From assembly GCA_039033415.1 (NCBI GenBank), contig JBCCCR010000030.1, forward strand, positions 1 to 64,000: a stretch of DNA of 64,000 nt, read 5' to 3'. Shown here one piece after another: positions 35,939-44,333 of the stretch. A program made the translations under genes and the position numbers. Under the pieces are notes generated by a model. That model saw nothing but the letters and a program-made list of their open reading frames with translations. It searched no databases and was not told where the DNA came from. Source of the DNA: Pseudomonadota bacterium (lineage in GTDB: Bacteria > Pseudomonadota > Gammaproteobacteria > Xanthomonadales > SZUA-38). Positions within the stretch are counted from its first letter, which is position 1; every line of letters starts with the position of its first letter.

Positions 35939-36217
35939 GGAACTAGGGTCCTCGAGAACTGGAAGTTGCCGGCGGGAGAGCCGGCACGGCCTGTGGCGGG
36001 CGAGCCTAGTCGCTTCCAAAGCCGTCGCCATGTGCCAATAGTCAGGACCGCCGGGCGCTCAAGTTTATTTCGCCCTAGCCGATAATTTTCGCTTAGGAGC
36101 GCTTTGCTCGAACAACCGATTCTGTTGGCCTTGGGCGTTGAGTCCGCGGTCCGGCAGAACCGCTGAACGTACAGGCGCTACGGACGCTATGCCTCTGCTG
36201 GTTGGCTACGAGTCTCT
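35939..36217. other. Intergenic region between divergent prolyl oligopeptidase and GGDEF genes
   Basis: About 279 bases separate two divergent starts and should hold both promoters. A GATAAT box occurs at 36081-36086 in an AT-richer patch, but no -35 box at proper spacing was found. No RNA gene or repeat is evident. Confidence 0.4.
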
Positions 36218-37624
36218 ATGGAAACGACGTCGGCAAAAAAAGTGAGAAATCGACCCGAAGCGCTCAACGAAAACGAGCGGCTTCAGTGGCGCCTGCTGGA
36301 CACCGTTTTTGCCCAGAACAATAACGCCACCAGCGGCGGGCTTTTCGCGTTTTCCATCGCGGCGCTTACCTTTTGGCGGCAGGTACCGTCATGGGCATGG
36401 CTAGTCTGGATCACGAGCTACGGCCTGCTGGTCTTTTACCGAGCCCGAAAAATTGCTGAATGTGCTGCGGACTCCGACCGCTCTGCCACCAATCTGAAGG
36501 CCTGGCGCCGCCGAGTCGACCTAATTCAGTTTTGCACCGGCACCCTATGGGGCACTTTGTTGACTTACCTTGTGTTGATCGGCACGCCCGAACAGATTGT
36601 GGTGGCGGTACTGCTGATGACGGGCCTGGTGACCGGCGGTCTGCTGGCATACAGCTACCGTCAGCCTACCTACGTGCTTTTTTCATCGGGGATGTGTTTG
36701 CCTCCAACCATCGGACTCCTGCTGCGCCCGGAGCCGCTGGTTTTAGGCGCCGCGCTCGCTGCCGCCTGGTTCCTTTTCCTTTGGTCCTGCTCAAACAAGT
36801 TTGCCGACTTCTACCGCCGAGCCCTGCGCCTGTCGCTCACCAATAAGGAGCTCGTGCACGATCTCGAACAGCGCAATCAGGAAGTGAGCGACCTCAACCG
36901 ATCGCTTCACGAAAAGATCGCCGAGCTGGGCGAATCCAACAGCAACTTGAAGTCGGAACAGGAGCGTATCGCGGCGTTTGCCCGGGAGCTGGAAAAGCTC
37001 AGCACCACCGATCCGTTGACCCATATCGCAAACCGGCGACACCTCGAGCTGTCGCTGGAGAAGGCCTGGCGGCGAGCCATGCGGCGGGGTCACGAGCTTG
37101 GGCTGATCCTGATGGATGTCGACCACTTCAAAGCGTACAACGATAACTACGGCCATCAGCAGGGTGACCAGTGCCTGATCGACGTTGCCCGGATCCTTAC
37201 CGCCTACGCACCGCCGGAGTCCTGCGTGGCGCGCTACGGTGGGGAGGAGTTTGTCGTGCTACTGCCCTACACCACACACTTTGAGGCGCTTGAGATCACC
37301 CGCAACTTTGTTACCCGAGTCGCGGTGACCGGCATCCGTCACGAGTTTTCCCCAGTTGCGCCGCACCTCACAATCAGTGCTGGCCTGTCGGTGGTGCGGC
37401 CTTCCCCGCAGTTCAGCTCGTCAAAGCTCCTGCAAAATGCTGACAAAGCCCTGTATCAAGCTAAGCACAATGGTCGCAACCAGGTGGTAAGCGACCGCAC
37501 CGCGGGCGTGCTGGACAGCGACGACAAGCCCGTGATCGAACTCGACGACGTCTGGCAAACGGACGTCACGCCGCCAGAGTCCAGCGTGGTGGCAAGCACG
37601 CCGAGAGAGTCCGCCGGCAGCTAA
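36218..37624 (+). CDS. Membrane diguanylate cyclase (GGDEF)
   Basis: A 468-residue protein. About six membrane helices span residues ~45-205, a coiled coil (~215-260; VHDLEQRNQEVSDLNRSLHE) follows, then a GGDEF domain (~265-430) with the active-site loop RYGGEEF (GGEEF form) and the GTP-binding DVDHFKAYNDNYGHQQGD. It makes cyclic-di-GMP from two GTP. The residues five before GGEEF read PPES, not RxxD, so the inhibitory I-site is missing and product feedback is probably absent. A ~45-residue acidic tail follows the domain. Monocistronic; a 7-bp inverted repeat lies just after the stop. Weak ribosome binding site. Confidence 0.93.
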   Translation: METTSAKKVRNRPEALNENERLQWRLLDTVFAQNNNATSGGLFAFSIAALTFWRQVPSWAWLVWITSYGLLVFYRARKIAECAADSDRSATNLKAWRRRVDLIQFCTGTLWGTLLTYLVLIGTPEQIVVAVLLMTGLVTGGLLAYSYRQPTYVLFSSGMCLPPTIGLLLRPEPLVLGAALAAAWFLFLWSCSNKFADFYRRALRLSLTNKELVHDLEQRNQEVSDLNRSLHEKIAELGESNSNLKSEQERIAAFARELEKLSTTDPLTHIANRRHLELSLEKAWRRAMRRGHELGLILMDVDHFKAYNDNYGHQQGDQCLIDVARILTAYAPPESCVARYGGEEFVVLLPYTTHFEALEITRNFVTRVAVTGIRHEFSPVAPHLTISAGLSVVRPSPQFSSSKLLQNADKALYQAKHNGRNQVVSDRTAGVLDSDDKPVIELDDVWQTDVTPPESSVVASTPRESAGS

Positions 37625-37638
37625 CCACCACCGGAGAT

Positions 37639-37657
37639 TTCACCAACATGTGGTGAA
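37639..37657. terminator. Inverted repeat after the GGDEF gene
   Basis: TTCACCA and TGGTGAA, perfectly complementary over 7 bases with a 5-base loop, 15 bases after the GGDEF stop. No T-run. It could instead be an operator for the 2TM gene 112 bases downstream. Confidence 0.4.
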
Positions 37658-37769
37658 TCATCGCCTTTTCTCGCGATCAACCCACGTAAGTGTCTGATTG
37701 CTATAGCGCCAAAACCTGGAACGCTTCTTGCTGTTAACGTTGGACTGGCCAAGGTTGGGAAACAGAACG

Positions 37770-38285
37770 ATGAACGAAGAACAGGCGCGGGAACGCATCA
37801 AAGAACTCAAGGACTTCTACACCCACATGACGGTATATGTCGCGGTCAACGCGTTCCTGCTGGGGGTCAACGTCATCACCGGTACGGACACCTGGTGGTT
37901 CCTGTTTCCGCTGATGGGTTGGGGCATCGCGATTGTGATCCACGCGTTTAGCGTGATGGGAACGGGCCACAAGTGGGAGCAGCGCAAGATGGAAGAGCTC
38001 ACCGGTCTGAAAAATACGCGTGATGAGATTCAGCAGCTCGCCGAGCGCACCGACAGCCTGGTCACCATCATGTCCAGCGTCAACTGGGAAAGAATTGATC
38101 CCGAGCTGATGGACACCCGCAAAAACCTCGACAGCGCCCGGGCAAGAATTGCCGAGCTCAAACAAGACTCTGACCCGGCCAGCCAGGCCGAGCTCACTCG
38201 AGAAATCGAGAAGCTGGAGGCTTTTGTCACCAGCCCAAAGTTTGAGTACTACGACATGGCAGCGGACGGTAAACCACCGAACTGA
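37770..38285 (+). CDS. 2TM domain protein
   Basis: A 171-residue protein. The N-terminal 2TM domain (~1-75) is recognised by ERIKELKDFYTHMTVYVAVN, a first helix (AVNAFLLGVNVIT), WWFLFPLMGWGIAIVIHAFSV and the closing GHKWEQRKMEEL. The C-terminal half is a charged coiled coil (RTDSLVTIMSS; LDSARARIAEL). In Bacteroidota and some proteobacteria such domains flank LytTR regulators or histidine kinases; here the gene stands alone between a diguanylate cyclase and a secreted protein gene. Start at 37770 (ATG), as 14 upstream residues fit no domain. Function unknown. Confidence 0.82.
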   Translation: MNEEQARERIKELKDFYTHMTVYVAVNAFLLGVNVITGTDTWWFLFPLMGWGIAIVIHAFSVMGTGHKWEQRKMEELTGLKNTRDEIQQLAERTDSLVTIMSSVNWERIDPELMDTRKNLDSARARIAELKQDSDPASQAELTREIEKLEAFVTSPKFEYYDMAADGKPPN

Positions 38286-38296
38286 GGCGGTTTCCG

Positions 38297-40249
38297 CTAC
38301 TCCTCGAAGCTGTCCATGAACACGTTGTTGTCGGAGGTCACGCGCTCGATGGCGCCGGCATCGCAGGGCTCATCGCGAAGTTCGCCGCGCTGATCCTCGT
38401 CCGGACAGTTCATGGCGAAATCCCGCAGCGGGCTGCTGAGTCGAGGCAGATGACTCAGCGAACCGCCGCCGTTGTCCGCCAGCGGGTGGATCAGCAGATC
38501 GTTTACCACCAGATCACCGGCGTTTTGAACCTGGCAGCTTGAGTCGGTGACCACGTTGCCCAGGGAATCGGTGTCGCCACCTGATGAAAACAGGGAGCAC
38601 GTCCCCTCGATCGCGCTGTTGCCGATAGTGGCAGAAGCCCCAAACACCTCGAGCTGATTGGCGCCGTTAGGATCCGCAATCGTCACGTTTTGCAGGGTTG
38701 CCTGGCTGTTGCCGATCACGCTGAGCGCCTCGCCACCGTTGGCCCCGTTGTTGCTGAGCGTGCTGTTCGTAAGGGTGAGAACCGATTCGTCGCGAAGAGC
38801 GATAGCCCCGCCGCTCACCTCGGCGAAGTTGCGGTGAAGGCTACATTCGGACAGGTTCAAGGTGCTATCCGTGGCGTAAACCGCTCCACCGACGCCAGAT
38901 GCCGGATCACCCATCCCGTCTTCGGCTCGCAGAAAGCTGAAGTCACAGTCTCTAACGGTCGCGACACTTCCGTCCAACCGAAGCGCGCCGCCAAGGCGCA
39001 CGCTTGCAGGCCGGAGTCCATTAACAACCAGCCCGTTTGCCAGGAACACCGAATCTGCCATCCAGACCGCTGGAACGCGACCCGAGAATGGGAACATCTC
39101 TATTCGTGTCATCACGACGGTTGAATTGCGAGCAAAAATGGTTGCACCTGGTCCGCTGAATGTCGTCGCGGTGATTTCGACAAGATCAGCGGGTCGAAAT
39201 TCGAGCGCGAGTCCCGAGCTCACCGTATCCCGAATAATCGAGCCTATGAGATGTAGCCTGACCGAACCGTCACCGTAGATCGCCGTGCCCGAGTTAGAAA
39301 GGTTGACGTTGTTGCGGAACTCACAATTGGAAATTATGACCTCACCGCCCCGGACGTAGAGACCACCTCCCTGGCCAAATTGGGTACTCGGCACATCGTT
39401 ACCCTCAATAATGCTTCCACTGATCTCCAGATTGGTCTCTTCACTGTAAATGCCTGCGCCCGTTCGATTGGCGGTGTTTTCTGAAATGGTGCTGTCGCGA
39501 ATGACAACTTCCTGGGCATCGACGATGCACATACCACCCCCCGCGAGCGTGGAGTTTTCCGTAACGTTCTCAGAGATCGTGGCGTTCTCGATGGACGTTC
39601 GACCGTTGAACAGCGCCATGCCGCCACCAACGCACTGCTGGCCGGGCAGGATTCCGTTCGCACCATTGCCAGAAATGATCGAGTCGAAGATCTGAAGCCG
39701 AAACTCCGGCTCAAGGCCTCCGTCCGTGGGACTGACCAGAATGCCGCCACCCGACTGTCCGCGGGAGTTTTCGATCCGGACTCGTCGCAGCAGCGCGCTG
39801 GCACCGATCGCGCCGGTGACGTGCAGCGCGCCCGCCGGACTTTGCGCCGGATTCGGGTCGAACCCGGACAGCGTGAGATCTTCCAGCGTCAGGGCACCAC
39901 CAGCATTCACCACCAAAGCTGACCCGGGAAACCCGGCGCCCGCGACGACAAAAGTCTGATCGATATCGCTGCCGCGGATCGTCACCTCGCTGCTGACGGG
40001 CAGCGCGTCGGCGCTGCCGGTGTTCTGGGTCAGCGAGAAAGTGCCTGCTGCCAGCACAATTTCGTCTGGACCCAGCGCAACGTTGGCGGTCTGGAGAGCC
40101 CCGCGCAGCGAACAGTCAAGGGGCGCCTCGGTACAGCCTGAAGCGGAACTGTCGTCGTCTGCTCGGTCGACCGTGAAAACTGCGGCCGGAACGGACGCTG
40201 ACAACGCCAGCATGGCCATACATGTTGCGCTAAGCGCCCGTTTGAGCAT
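38297..40249 (-). CDS. Secreted CSLREA / right-handed beta-helix protein with FE-tag
   Basis: A 650-residue protein with a signal peptide (LSATCMAMLALSASVPAAVF). The mature part starts with a CSLREA-type motif (FTVDRADDDS, DCSLRGALQTAN) like the C-terminal halves of the two giant proteins. About twenty beta-helix coils (~90-590) with repeated STISENxxN, NxTxxNNGA segments follow, then a choice-of-anchor-Q-like end (PLADNGGGSLSHLPRLSSPLRD, CPDEDQRGELR) and the tag NNVFMDSFEE. Start at 40249: the in-frame extension to 40366 would put 39 non-hydrophobic residues before the signal. It meets the 2TM gene tail to tail, 11 bases apart, and diverges from the CadC-like regulator (193 bases), which may control it. 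Likely extracellular. Confidence 0.84.
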   Translation of the reverse strand: MLKRALSATCMAMLALSASVPAAVFTVDRADDDSSASGCTEAPLDCSLRGALQTANVALGPDEIVLAAGTFSLTQNTGSADALPVSSEVTIRGSDIDQTFVVAGAGFPGSALVVNAGGALTLEDLTLSGFDPNPAQSPAGALHVTGAIGASALLRRVRIENSRGQSGGGILVSPTDGGLEPEFRLQIFDSIISGNGANGILPGQQCVGGGMALFNGRTSIENATISENVTENSTLAGGGMCIVDAQEVVIRDSTISENTANRTGAGIYSEETNLEISGSIIEGNDVPSTQFGQGGGLYVRGGEVIISNCEFRNNVNLSNSGTAIYGDGSVRLHLIGSIIRDTVSSGLALEFRPADLVEITATTFSGPGATIFARNSTVVMTRIEMFPFSGRVPAVWMADSVFLANGLVVNGLRPASVRLGGALRLDGSVATVRDCDFSFLRAEDGMGDPASGVGGAVYATDSTLNLSECSLHRNFAEVSGGAIALRDESVLTLTNSTLSNNGANGGEALSVIGNSQATLQNVTIADPNGANQLEVFGASATIGNSAIEGTCSLFSSGGDTDSLGNVVTDSSCQVQNAGDLVVNDLLIHPLADNGGGSLSHLPRLSSPLRDFAMNCPDEDQRGELRDEPCDAGAIERVTSDNNVFMDSFEE

Positions 40250-40442
40250 CAGATTTCGCTCCCAGTCCGTTAGACCTCGATTCCTTACACTCAGGCTGCT
40301 GTACGAACAGGGTGAGTTCCTGACCAAAGCCTGAAATTTCCTGAAACGGGCAGAAAAAACGGTCACGAGAGAATCACGCGCGGCTGCGCTATTCTTGAGT
40401 GGTTAGGGAACGCGCCAGGTCCAGCAAAACGCCATCGTCACC

Positions 40443-42353
40443 TTGGAAGACTCCGATCAACCAGCAGCACCGAGCACTTCGTCGGGCGCAAAAGATGCCG
40501 GCAAATTGCTCAAGTTTGCCGACTTCACGCTGGATCAGACGACACGCCGTTTGTTTCGCCACGGCGAGGCGCAGAAGATTCAAAACAAGCCGCTGCGGCT
40601 GCTGATCTACCTGCTCGACCACCGGTCACGCCTCGTACGCCGTGACGAGCTGCTACAAAAGTTCTGGCCTCGCTCCTCCAACGATGAATCCTTAACCCGC
40701 TGTGTCAGCACGTTGCGGAAAGTGCTGGGAGACCTGGATGAGCCCTACCGGTTTATCGAGACGCGGTGGGGTGAGGGTTACCGCTTTATCGCCCCGGTCA
40801 GCGAAACGGACGAACCTGAGCCAATACCACCACCGATTGCTATCCCGCTGGAGCCAAAGGCTTCCGACCACGGCCGCGGCAATCGCGTCAGCAGCCTGCT
40901 GCTGGTGTCAATCGCGGCCCTGGTACTCGCCACGGCGGGCCTGGGCTGGCTGATGTTTCGCCCGATCCAGTCGACGCCGCTCGCTAGCGTCAGCCGACTG
41001 GCCGTGCTGCCAATAGCCGCTGCCGAAAGTGACCGCGTCGCCGCGGCGGAGCTGACCCAGGAGCTGACCCGTACGCTGGCGCGGATAGAGGGTGTGACGG
41101 TGGTGGCCTACGGCTCGGCGTCCCAGTTCGAGGCCGGGTCAGACCCGTTGGAGGCAGGCGAACAGCTCGGCGTCGATGCCCTGCTGGTTAGCGAGCTAAG
41201 CCGCTCGAACAGCTCGGCCCTGCTGAGATCGGAACTGGTATCGGCCCGCGACGCCAGCCTGCTGTGGTCGTTTGCCGGTGAACCCGGTGATGCCGGCGAC
41301 GGCGGTGACGCCCAGATGCGCCAGCTTGCGCGCGCCGTCAGCGGCCGGCTCTGGGCCAGCCTGCAGCTTCGCGATCGGGAAGAGCCGGTCAATCCGGAGG
41401 CTCGCCGGCTTTACCTTCGTGGTCGTTACTATTGGAATCAGCGTTCTAACGTGGCGATTCGGGCCGCCATCGAAGCGTTCGATCAGGCGCTCGAATTAGA
41501 GCCGGACTACGTCGATGCCTTGGTTGGCCTTGCCGACTCCTGGCTGCTGCTGCCCCTTTACGCCGCCATGCCGCCAGGTGAGGCGATCCCGACCGCCCGA
41601 GCGGCGGCGGAGCGAGCGCTGGCGATCGATCCTTCGGAGGCTCGCGCTCACGCCGTGCTCGGTGTGGTCAGCATGCAGTACGACTGGGACTGGGGGAAAG
41701 CGGAAGCCTACCTGCGTCGTGCGTTGACGCTCAATCTCAATGACGCCACGTCCGAGCAATGGCTGGGAGAGATGCACTGCTATCGAGGTCAATTCGACCT
41801 ATGCCGCAAACGGCTGGCGGCCGCCGCAAGCCTCGACCCGCTATCACCGGTGCTGCGGATGTTGCAGGGCTCACCCGATCTGTATGCGGGCAATTTTGAG
41901 AGCGCGGTTGTGCGTTATGAGTCGGCGCGAGCGGAGCTCCCGGATCTTTCGTTCCTCCAGCTTTCGCTCGGCCATGCGTACGTCGGGCTACAGGATTTCG
42001 ACAGCGCGGTAGCCAGCTATCGCGCCGTACTCCCGGACCTGGGTCTGGCGATCGCGGGCGGGCCGCTGATCCACGCACTGGCGCGACGCGGTGACACCGA
42101 GGAGGCCAGCGAACTCCTGACGGCGCTCGAGACCCTTACCGGGCAGCGCTACGTACCGCCATTCAAGCTTGCCGTTGCCTACCTCGGGCTAGGCGACAAG
42201 GAGCGAGCCATCGCATCGCTCGAGCAGGCGGTGGCGGCCAGGGACGATCGGTTGCTCTATCTTGCGGTGGACTCGGTGTTCTTTGAGCTCCACGATGACC
42301 CGGCGTTTCGCGCGATTGCAAGACGCCTCAACCTGGAGCCTGTGCTCCGATAG
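40443..42353 (+). CDS. CadC-like membrane transcription regulator with FlgO/TolB-like and TPR domains
   Basis: A 636-residue protein. N-terminal OmpR/CadC-type winged helix (~25-120; NKPLRLLIYLLDHRSRLVRR, DESLTRCVSTLRKVLGD and the wing TRWGEGYRF); one membrane helix (LLLVSIAALVLATAGLGWLM, ~155-175); a periplasmic FlgO/TolB-like domain (~185-300; RLAVLPIAAAESD, VTVVAYGSASQF); and a TPR array to the end. Such proteins activate promoters from the membrane in response to periplasmic cues. The start must be TTG at 40443: a stop lies 12 codons upstream and there is no ATG or GTG between. A later TTG near 40507 is possible. It may control the divergent beta-helix gene or the DsrE gene 35 bases downstream. 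Confidence 0.87.
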   Translation: MEDSDQPAAPSTSSGAKDAGKLLKFADFTLDQTTRRLFRHGEAQKIQNKPLRLLIYLLDHRSRLVRRDELLQKFWPRSSNDESLTRCVSTLRKVLGDLDEPYRFIETRWGEGYRFIAPVSETDEPEPIPPPIAIPLEPKASDHGRGNRVSSLLLVSIAALVLATAGLGWLMFRPIQSTPLASVSRLAVLPIAAAESDRVAAAELTQELTRTLARIEGVTVVAYGSASQFEAGSDPLEAGEQLGVDALLVSELSRSNSSALLRSELVSARDASLLWSFAGEPGDAGDGGDAQMRQLARAVSGRLWASLQLRDREEPVNPEARRLYLRGRYYWNQRSNVAIRAAIEAFDQALELEPDYVDALVGLADSWLLLPLYAAMPPGEAIPTARAAAERALAIDPSEARAHAVLGVVSMQYDWDWGKAEAYLRRALTLNLNDATSEQWLGEMHCYRGQFDLCRKRLAAAASLDPLSPVLRMLQGSPDLYAGNFESAVVRYESARAELPDLSFLQLSLGHAYVGLQDFDSAVASYRAVLPDLGLAIAGGPLIHALARRGDTEEASELLTALETLTGQRYVPPFKLAVAYLGLGDKERAIASLEQAVAARDDRLLYLAVDSVFFELHDDPAFRAIARRLNLEPVLR

Positions 42354-42388
42354 GCCTCAATCAGCCTAAACCTTTGGCGAGCAATCGT

Positions 42389-42913
42389 ATGACAAATCTT
42401 CGTGTCTGTTGGGTCGGCGCCATGCTGATGTTTACTTCCTTAGTGAGCCAAGCTGCCGAATTTGCGAAGGGCCCGCTGATCAAAGACTACGGCCCGGTAG
42501 CCTCGGTTCCCGATAACCGGATCGGCTCGCAGTCGGTTTTCCGGGTGGCGTTCGACATCGCTGAGGCCGCCAGGCGGGGCAAGGTCAATCGCTCCATGGA
42601 GTCAGCGGCACGGTTCCTGAATATGCATGCTGCCGCCGGCGTCCCCGCCGAAAACCTGTCGGTTGCCCTGGTGATCCACGGCCCGGCCGCGCTGGACGTG
42701 GTTAACAGCTCCCGCTTCGGCGGCGAAAACCCCAACGCCGGTCTTGTCTCGGCACTGATCGAGGCGGGTGTCACGATTGAGCTTTGTGGGCAGACAGCCG
42801 CCGCGCGAGGGATCAGTTCGTCTGACCTGCTGCCCGGCGTTGAGATGTCGCTTTCTGCCATGACCGCTCATGCGCTGCTGCAGCAGCGCGGGTACACGCT
42901 GAATCCCTTCTAG
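42389..42913 (+). CDS. Exported DsrE-family protein
   Basis: A 174-residue protein. Signal peptide with core VGAMLMFTSLVSQAAE. The DsrE/DsrF-like fold is recognised from VALVIHGPAALDVVNSS and the C-terminal LCGQTAAARGISSSDLLPG, with Cys as the likely active residue, and LSAMTAHALLQQRGY. Periplasmic members are common in gammaproteobacteria, and their relation to sulphur transfer is unproven. Start at ATG 42389, so the signal peptide is intact. It follows the CadC-like regulator by 35 bases on the same strand, so it is probably co-transcribed or its target. Confidence 0.85.
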   Translation: MTNLRVCWVGAMLMFTSLVSQAAEFAKGPLIKDYGPVASVPDNRIGSQSVFRVAFDIAEAARRGKVNRSMESAARFLNMHAAAGVPAENLSVALVIHGPAALDVVNSSRFGGENPNAGLVSALIEAGVTIELCGQTAAARGISSSDLLPGVEMSLSAMTAHALLQQRGYTLNPF

Positions 42914-43001
42914 GGTCCTGGGCCTGTTGGGCCATACGCCAGCGGGGCATGCAAGGTACCGTACGACAACTAATGGCTCATCCACTTCCATTGAAGAATC
43001 C

Positions 43002-44051
43002 ATGAACGCTCCCCGCAAACGACCGACCGTCATGACTCGGATGGTGCTGCTAGTGCTTTTCACGCTGACCGCTTGTGCGGTTTGCGCCGCAGACCAGAAA
43101 ACGATCGAGAGCTTGGGCGATGAAATTGAGGCCGGAGATCACCCGGGAATTGTTGGCATGGTCATGCTGCGCGACGGCCGCGTTGTGATCGACGCAGCCA
43201 GCCGAAAACTCAAAGCCAAAGGCCTCGATATCCGTTCCGCTACGAAGTCAATCACTTCTCTGCTGGTGGGCATCGCGATTGATGAGGGCCACCTGGAGGG
43301 TGTAAGCGTGCCCATCGAACGGTGGCTGCCGGCTTACGGTGACGCCTTTGAAGCAGCGTCCGGCAAACGTGCGATCACCATTGAGGATCTGCTGACCATG
43401 CGGTCTGGGCTCGATTGCAACGACTGGGATCGTTTATCGCCGGGTCACGAAGACACGATGTATCGCCAGCGCGACTGGGTCGGATTCTGGGTGGGTCAGA
43501 AGCAGGTCGAGCCGCCGGGACAGATCTTCCGCTACTGCACCGGCAACGTGATTGCGCTGGGCCGAATCCTCGCCAACGCCACCGGAGAATCGGTCGACGA
43601 GTTTGCCAAGCGTAAGCTCTTCTCGCCGCTCGGGATTGAGCAGGTCCGCTGGGAACGCTGGAATCGTAGCCGCGATGTCGATACGGGTGGGCATCTACGG
43701 CTTCATCCCAGGGACCTGGCTCGCATCGGTCAGCTGGTGATAGATCGAGGGCTGAGCGGCGGCAATCGGATCGCGAGTTCAGCCTGGCTGGACGCGATGA
43801 CCCAAGAGCACACGGCCATCCCCGGCCAGTCACAAAGATACGGTTACCTGTGGTGGCTGGACGCCACAACACGCGCTGAGCTACCGGAGACTCGGCTACA
43901 GATGGCCTGGGGCAATGGCGGCAACTACCTGATCGTGCTCCCCGAGATTGCCACGGTTATCACCTTTGCCGGCACACGCTACGAAAAGCCCAACCAGCTT
44001 GAACCATTGCTTTGGCTGGGACAGCGGATCCTTCCGGCCCTGGCGCCCTAA
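43002..44051 (+). CDS. Exported serine hydrolase, class C beta-lactamase-like
   Basis: A 349-residue protein with a hydrophobic N-terminal segment (MVLLVLFTLTACAVCAA), either a signal peptide or, through LTAC, a lipobox. The SxxK motif is Ser79-A-T-Lys82 in IRSATKSITSLLVG, followed by LLTMRSGLDC, the Tyr in FRYCTGNV and a late region GYLWWLD with WGNGGNYLIVLPE. These mark the penicillin-binding-protein-like / class C beta-lactamase-related hydrolases, most of which are esterases or peptidases rather than resistance enzymes. Start at 43002; 25 upstream in-frame codons do not encode a signal. The gene is 88 bases after the DsrE gene. No FE-tag. Confidence 0.87.
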   Translation: MNAPRKRPTVMTRMVLLVLFTLTACAVCAADQKTIESLGDEIEAGDHPGIVGMVMLRDGRVVIDAASRKLKAKGLDIRSATKSITSLLVGIAIDEGHLEGVSVPIERWLPAYGDAFEAASGKRAITIEDLLTMRSGLDCNDWDRLSPGHEDTMYRQRDWVGFWVGQKQVEPPGQIFRYCTGNVIALGRILANATGESVDEFAKRKLFSPLGIEQVRWERWNRSRDVDTGGHLRLHPRDLARIGQLVIDRGLSGGNRIASSAWLDAMTQEHTAIPGQSQRYGYLWWLDATTRAELPETRLQMAWGNGGNYLIVLPEIATVITFAGTRYEKPNQLEPLLWLGQRILPALAP

Positions 44052-44333
44052 GTGCTTCGCGACCATGCGGCGTGCCGTGCTCTCCTGGGCCTGGAACAAC
44101 GAGCGATTCATCTTCAACGACAATTTTCGGGGTTTTGTCGACGAATTCCCGGGCCCACGACGATCGTGCAACCGGTGCTGCCGCAGCGGCGCTAGCATGG
44201 TTTCGTAAAACCGAATGCTGTTGCAGCCGCTTCGCCGCGAGCTGTTTGCTTCGAAAGCGGTCGGCTGCGGGCTAAATTACGTGTAGGCTCTAGCTGAACC
44301 AGCCCTCACCAAACACCAGGCGAAAGGCAAATC
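44052..44333. other. 282-base intergenic region
   Basis: No gene is recognised. GCAGCCG (44223-44229) pairs with CGGCTGC (44262-44268), with additional inner pairing of CTT and AAG, so a bulged hairpin could form about 65 bases before the transporter start. A -10-like TAAATT occurs at 44273-44278, but no -35 box at suitable spacing was found. In-frame reading from the hydrolase side gives short open frames without recognisable protein character. Confidence 0.35.

Noticed and set aside
43002-44051. Antibiotic-resistance beta-lactamase
   Set aside because: SxxK and the fold fit, but most such stand-alone homologues are esterases or peptidases, and no AmpR-like regulator is adjacent.
44052-44333. 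Short open frames after the serine hydrolase (such as 43948-44208)
   Set aside because: They overlap the hydrolase gene, have no Shine-Dalgarno sequence and no recognisable protein content.
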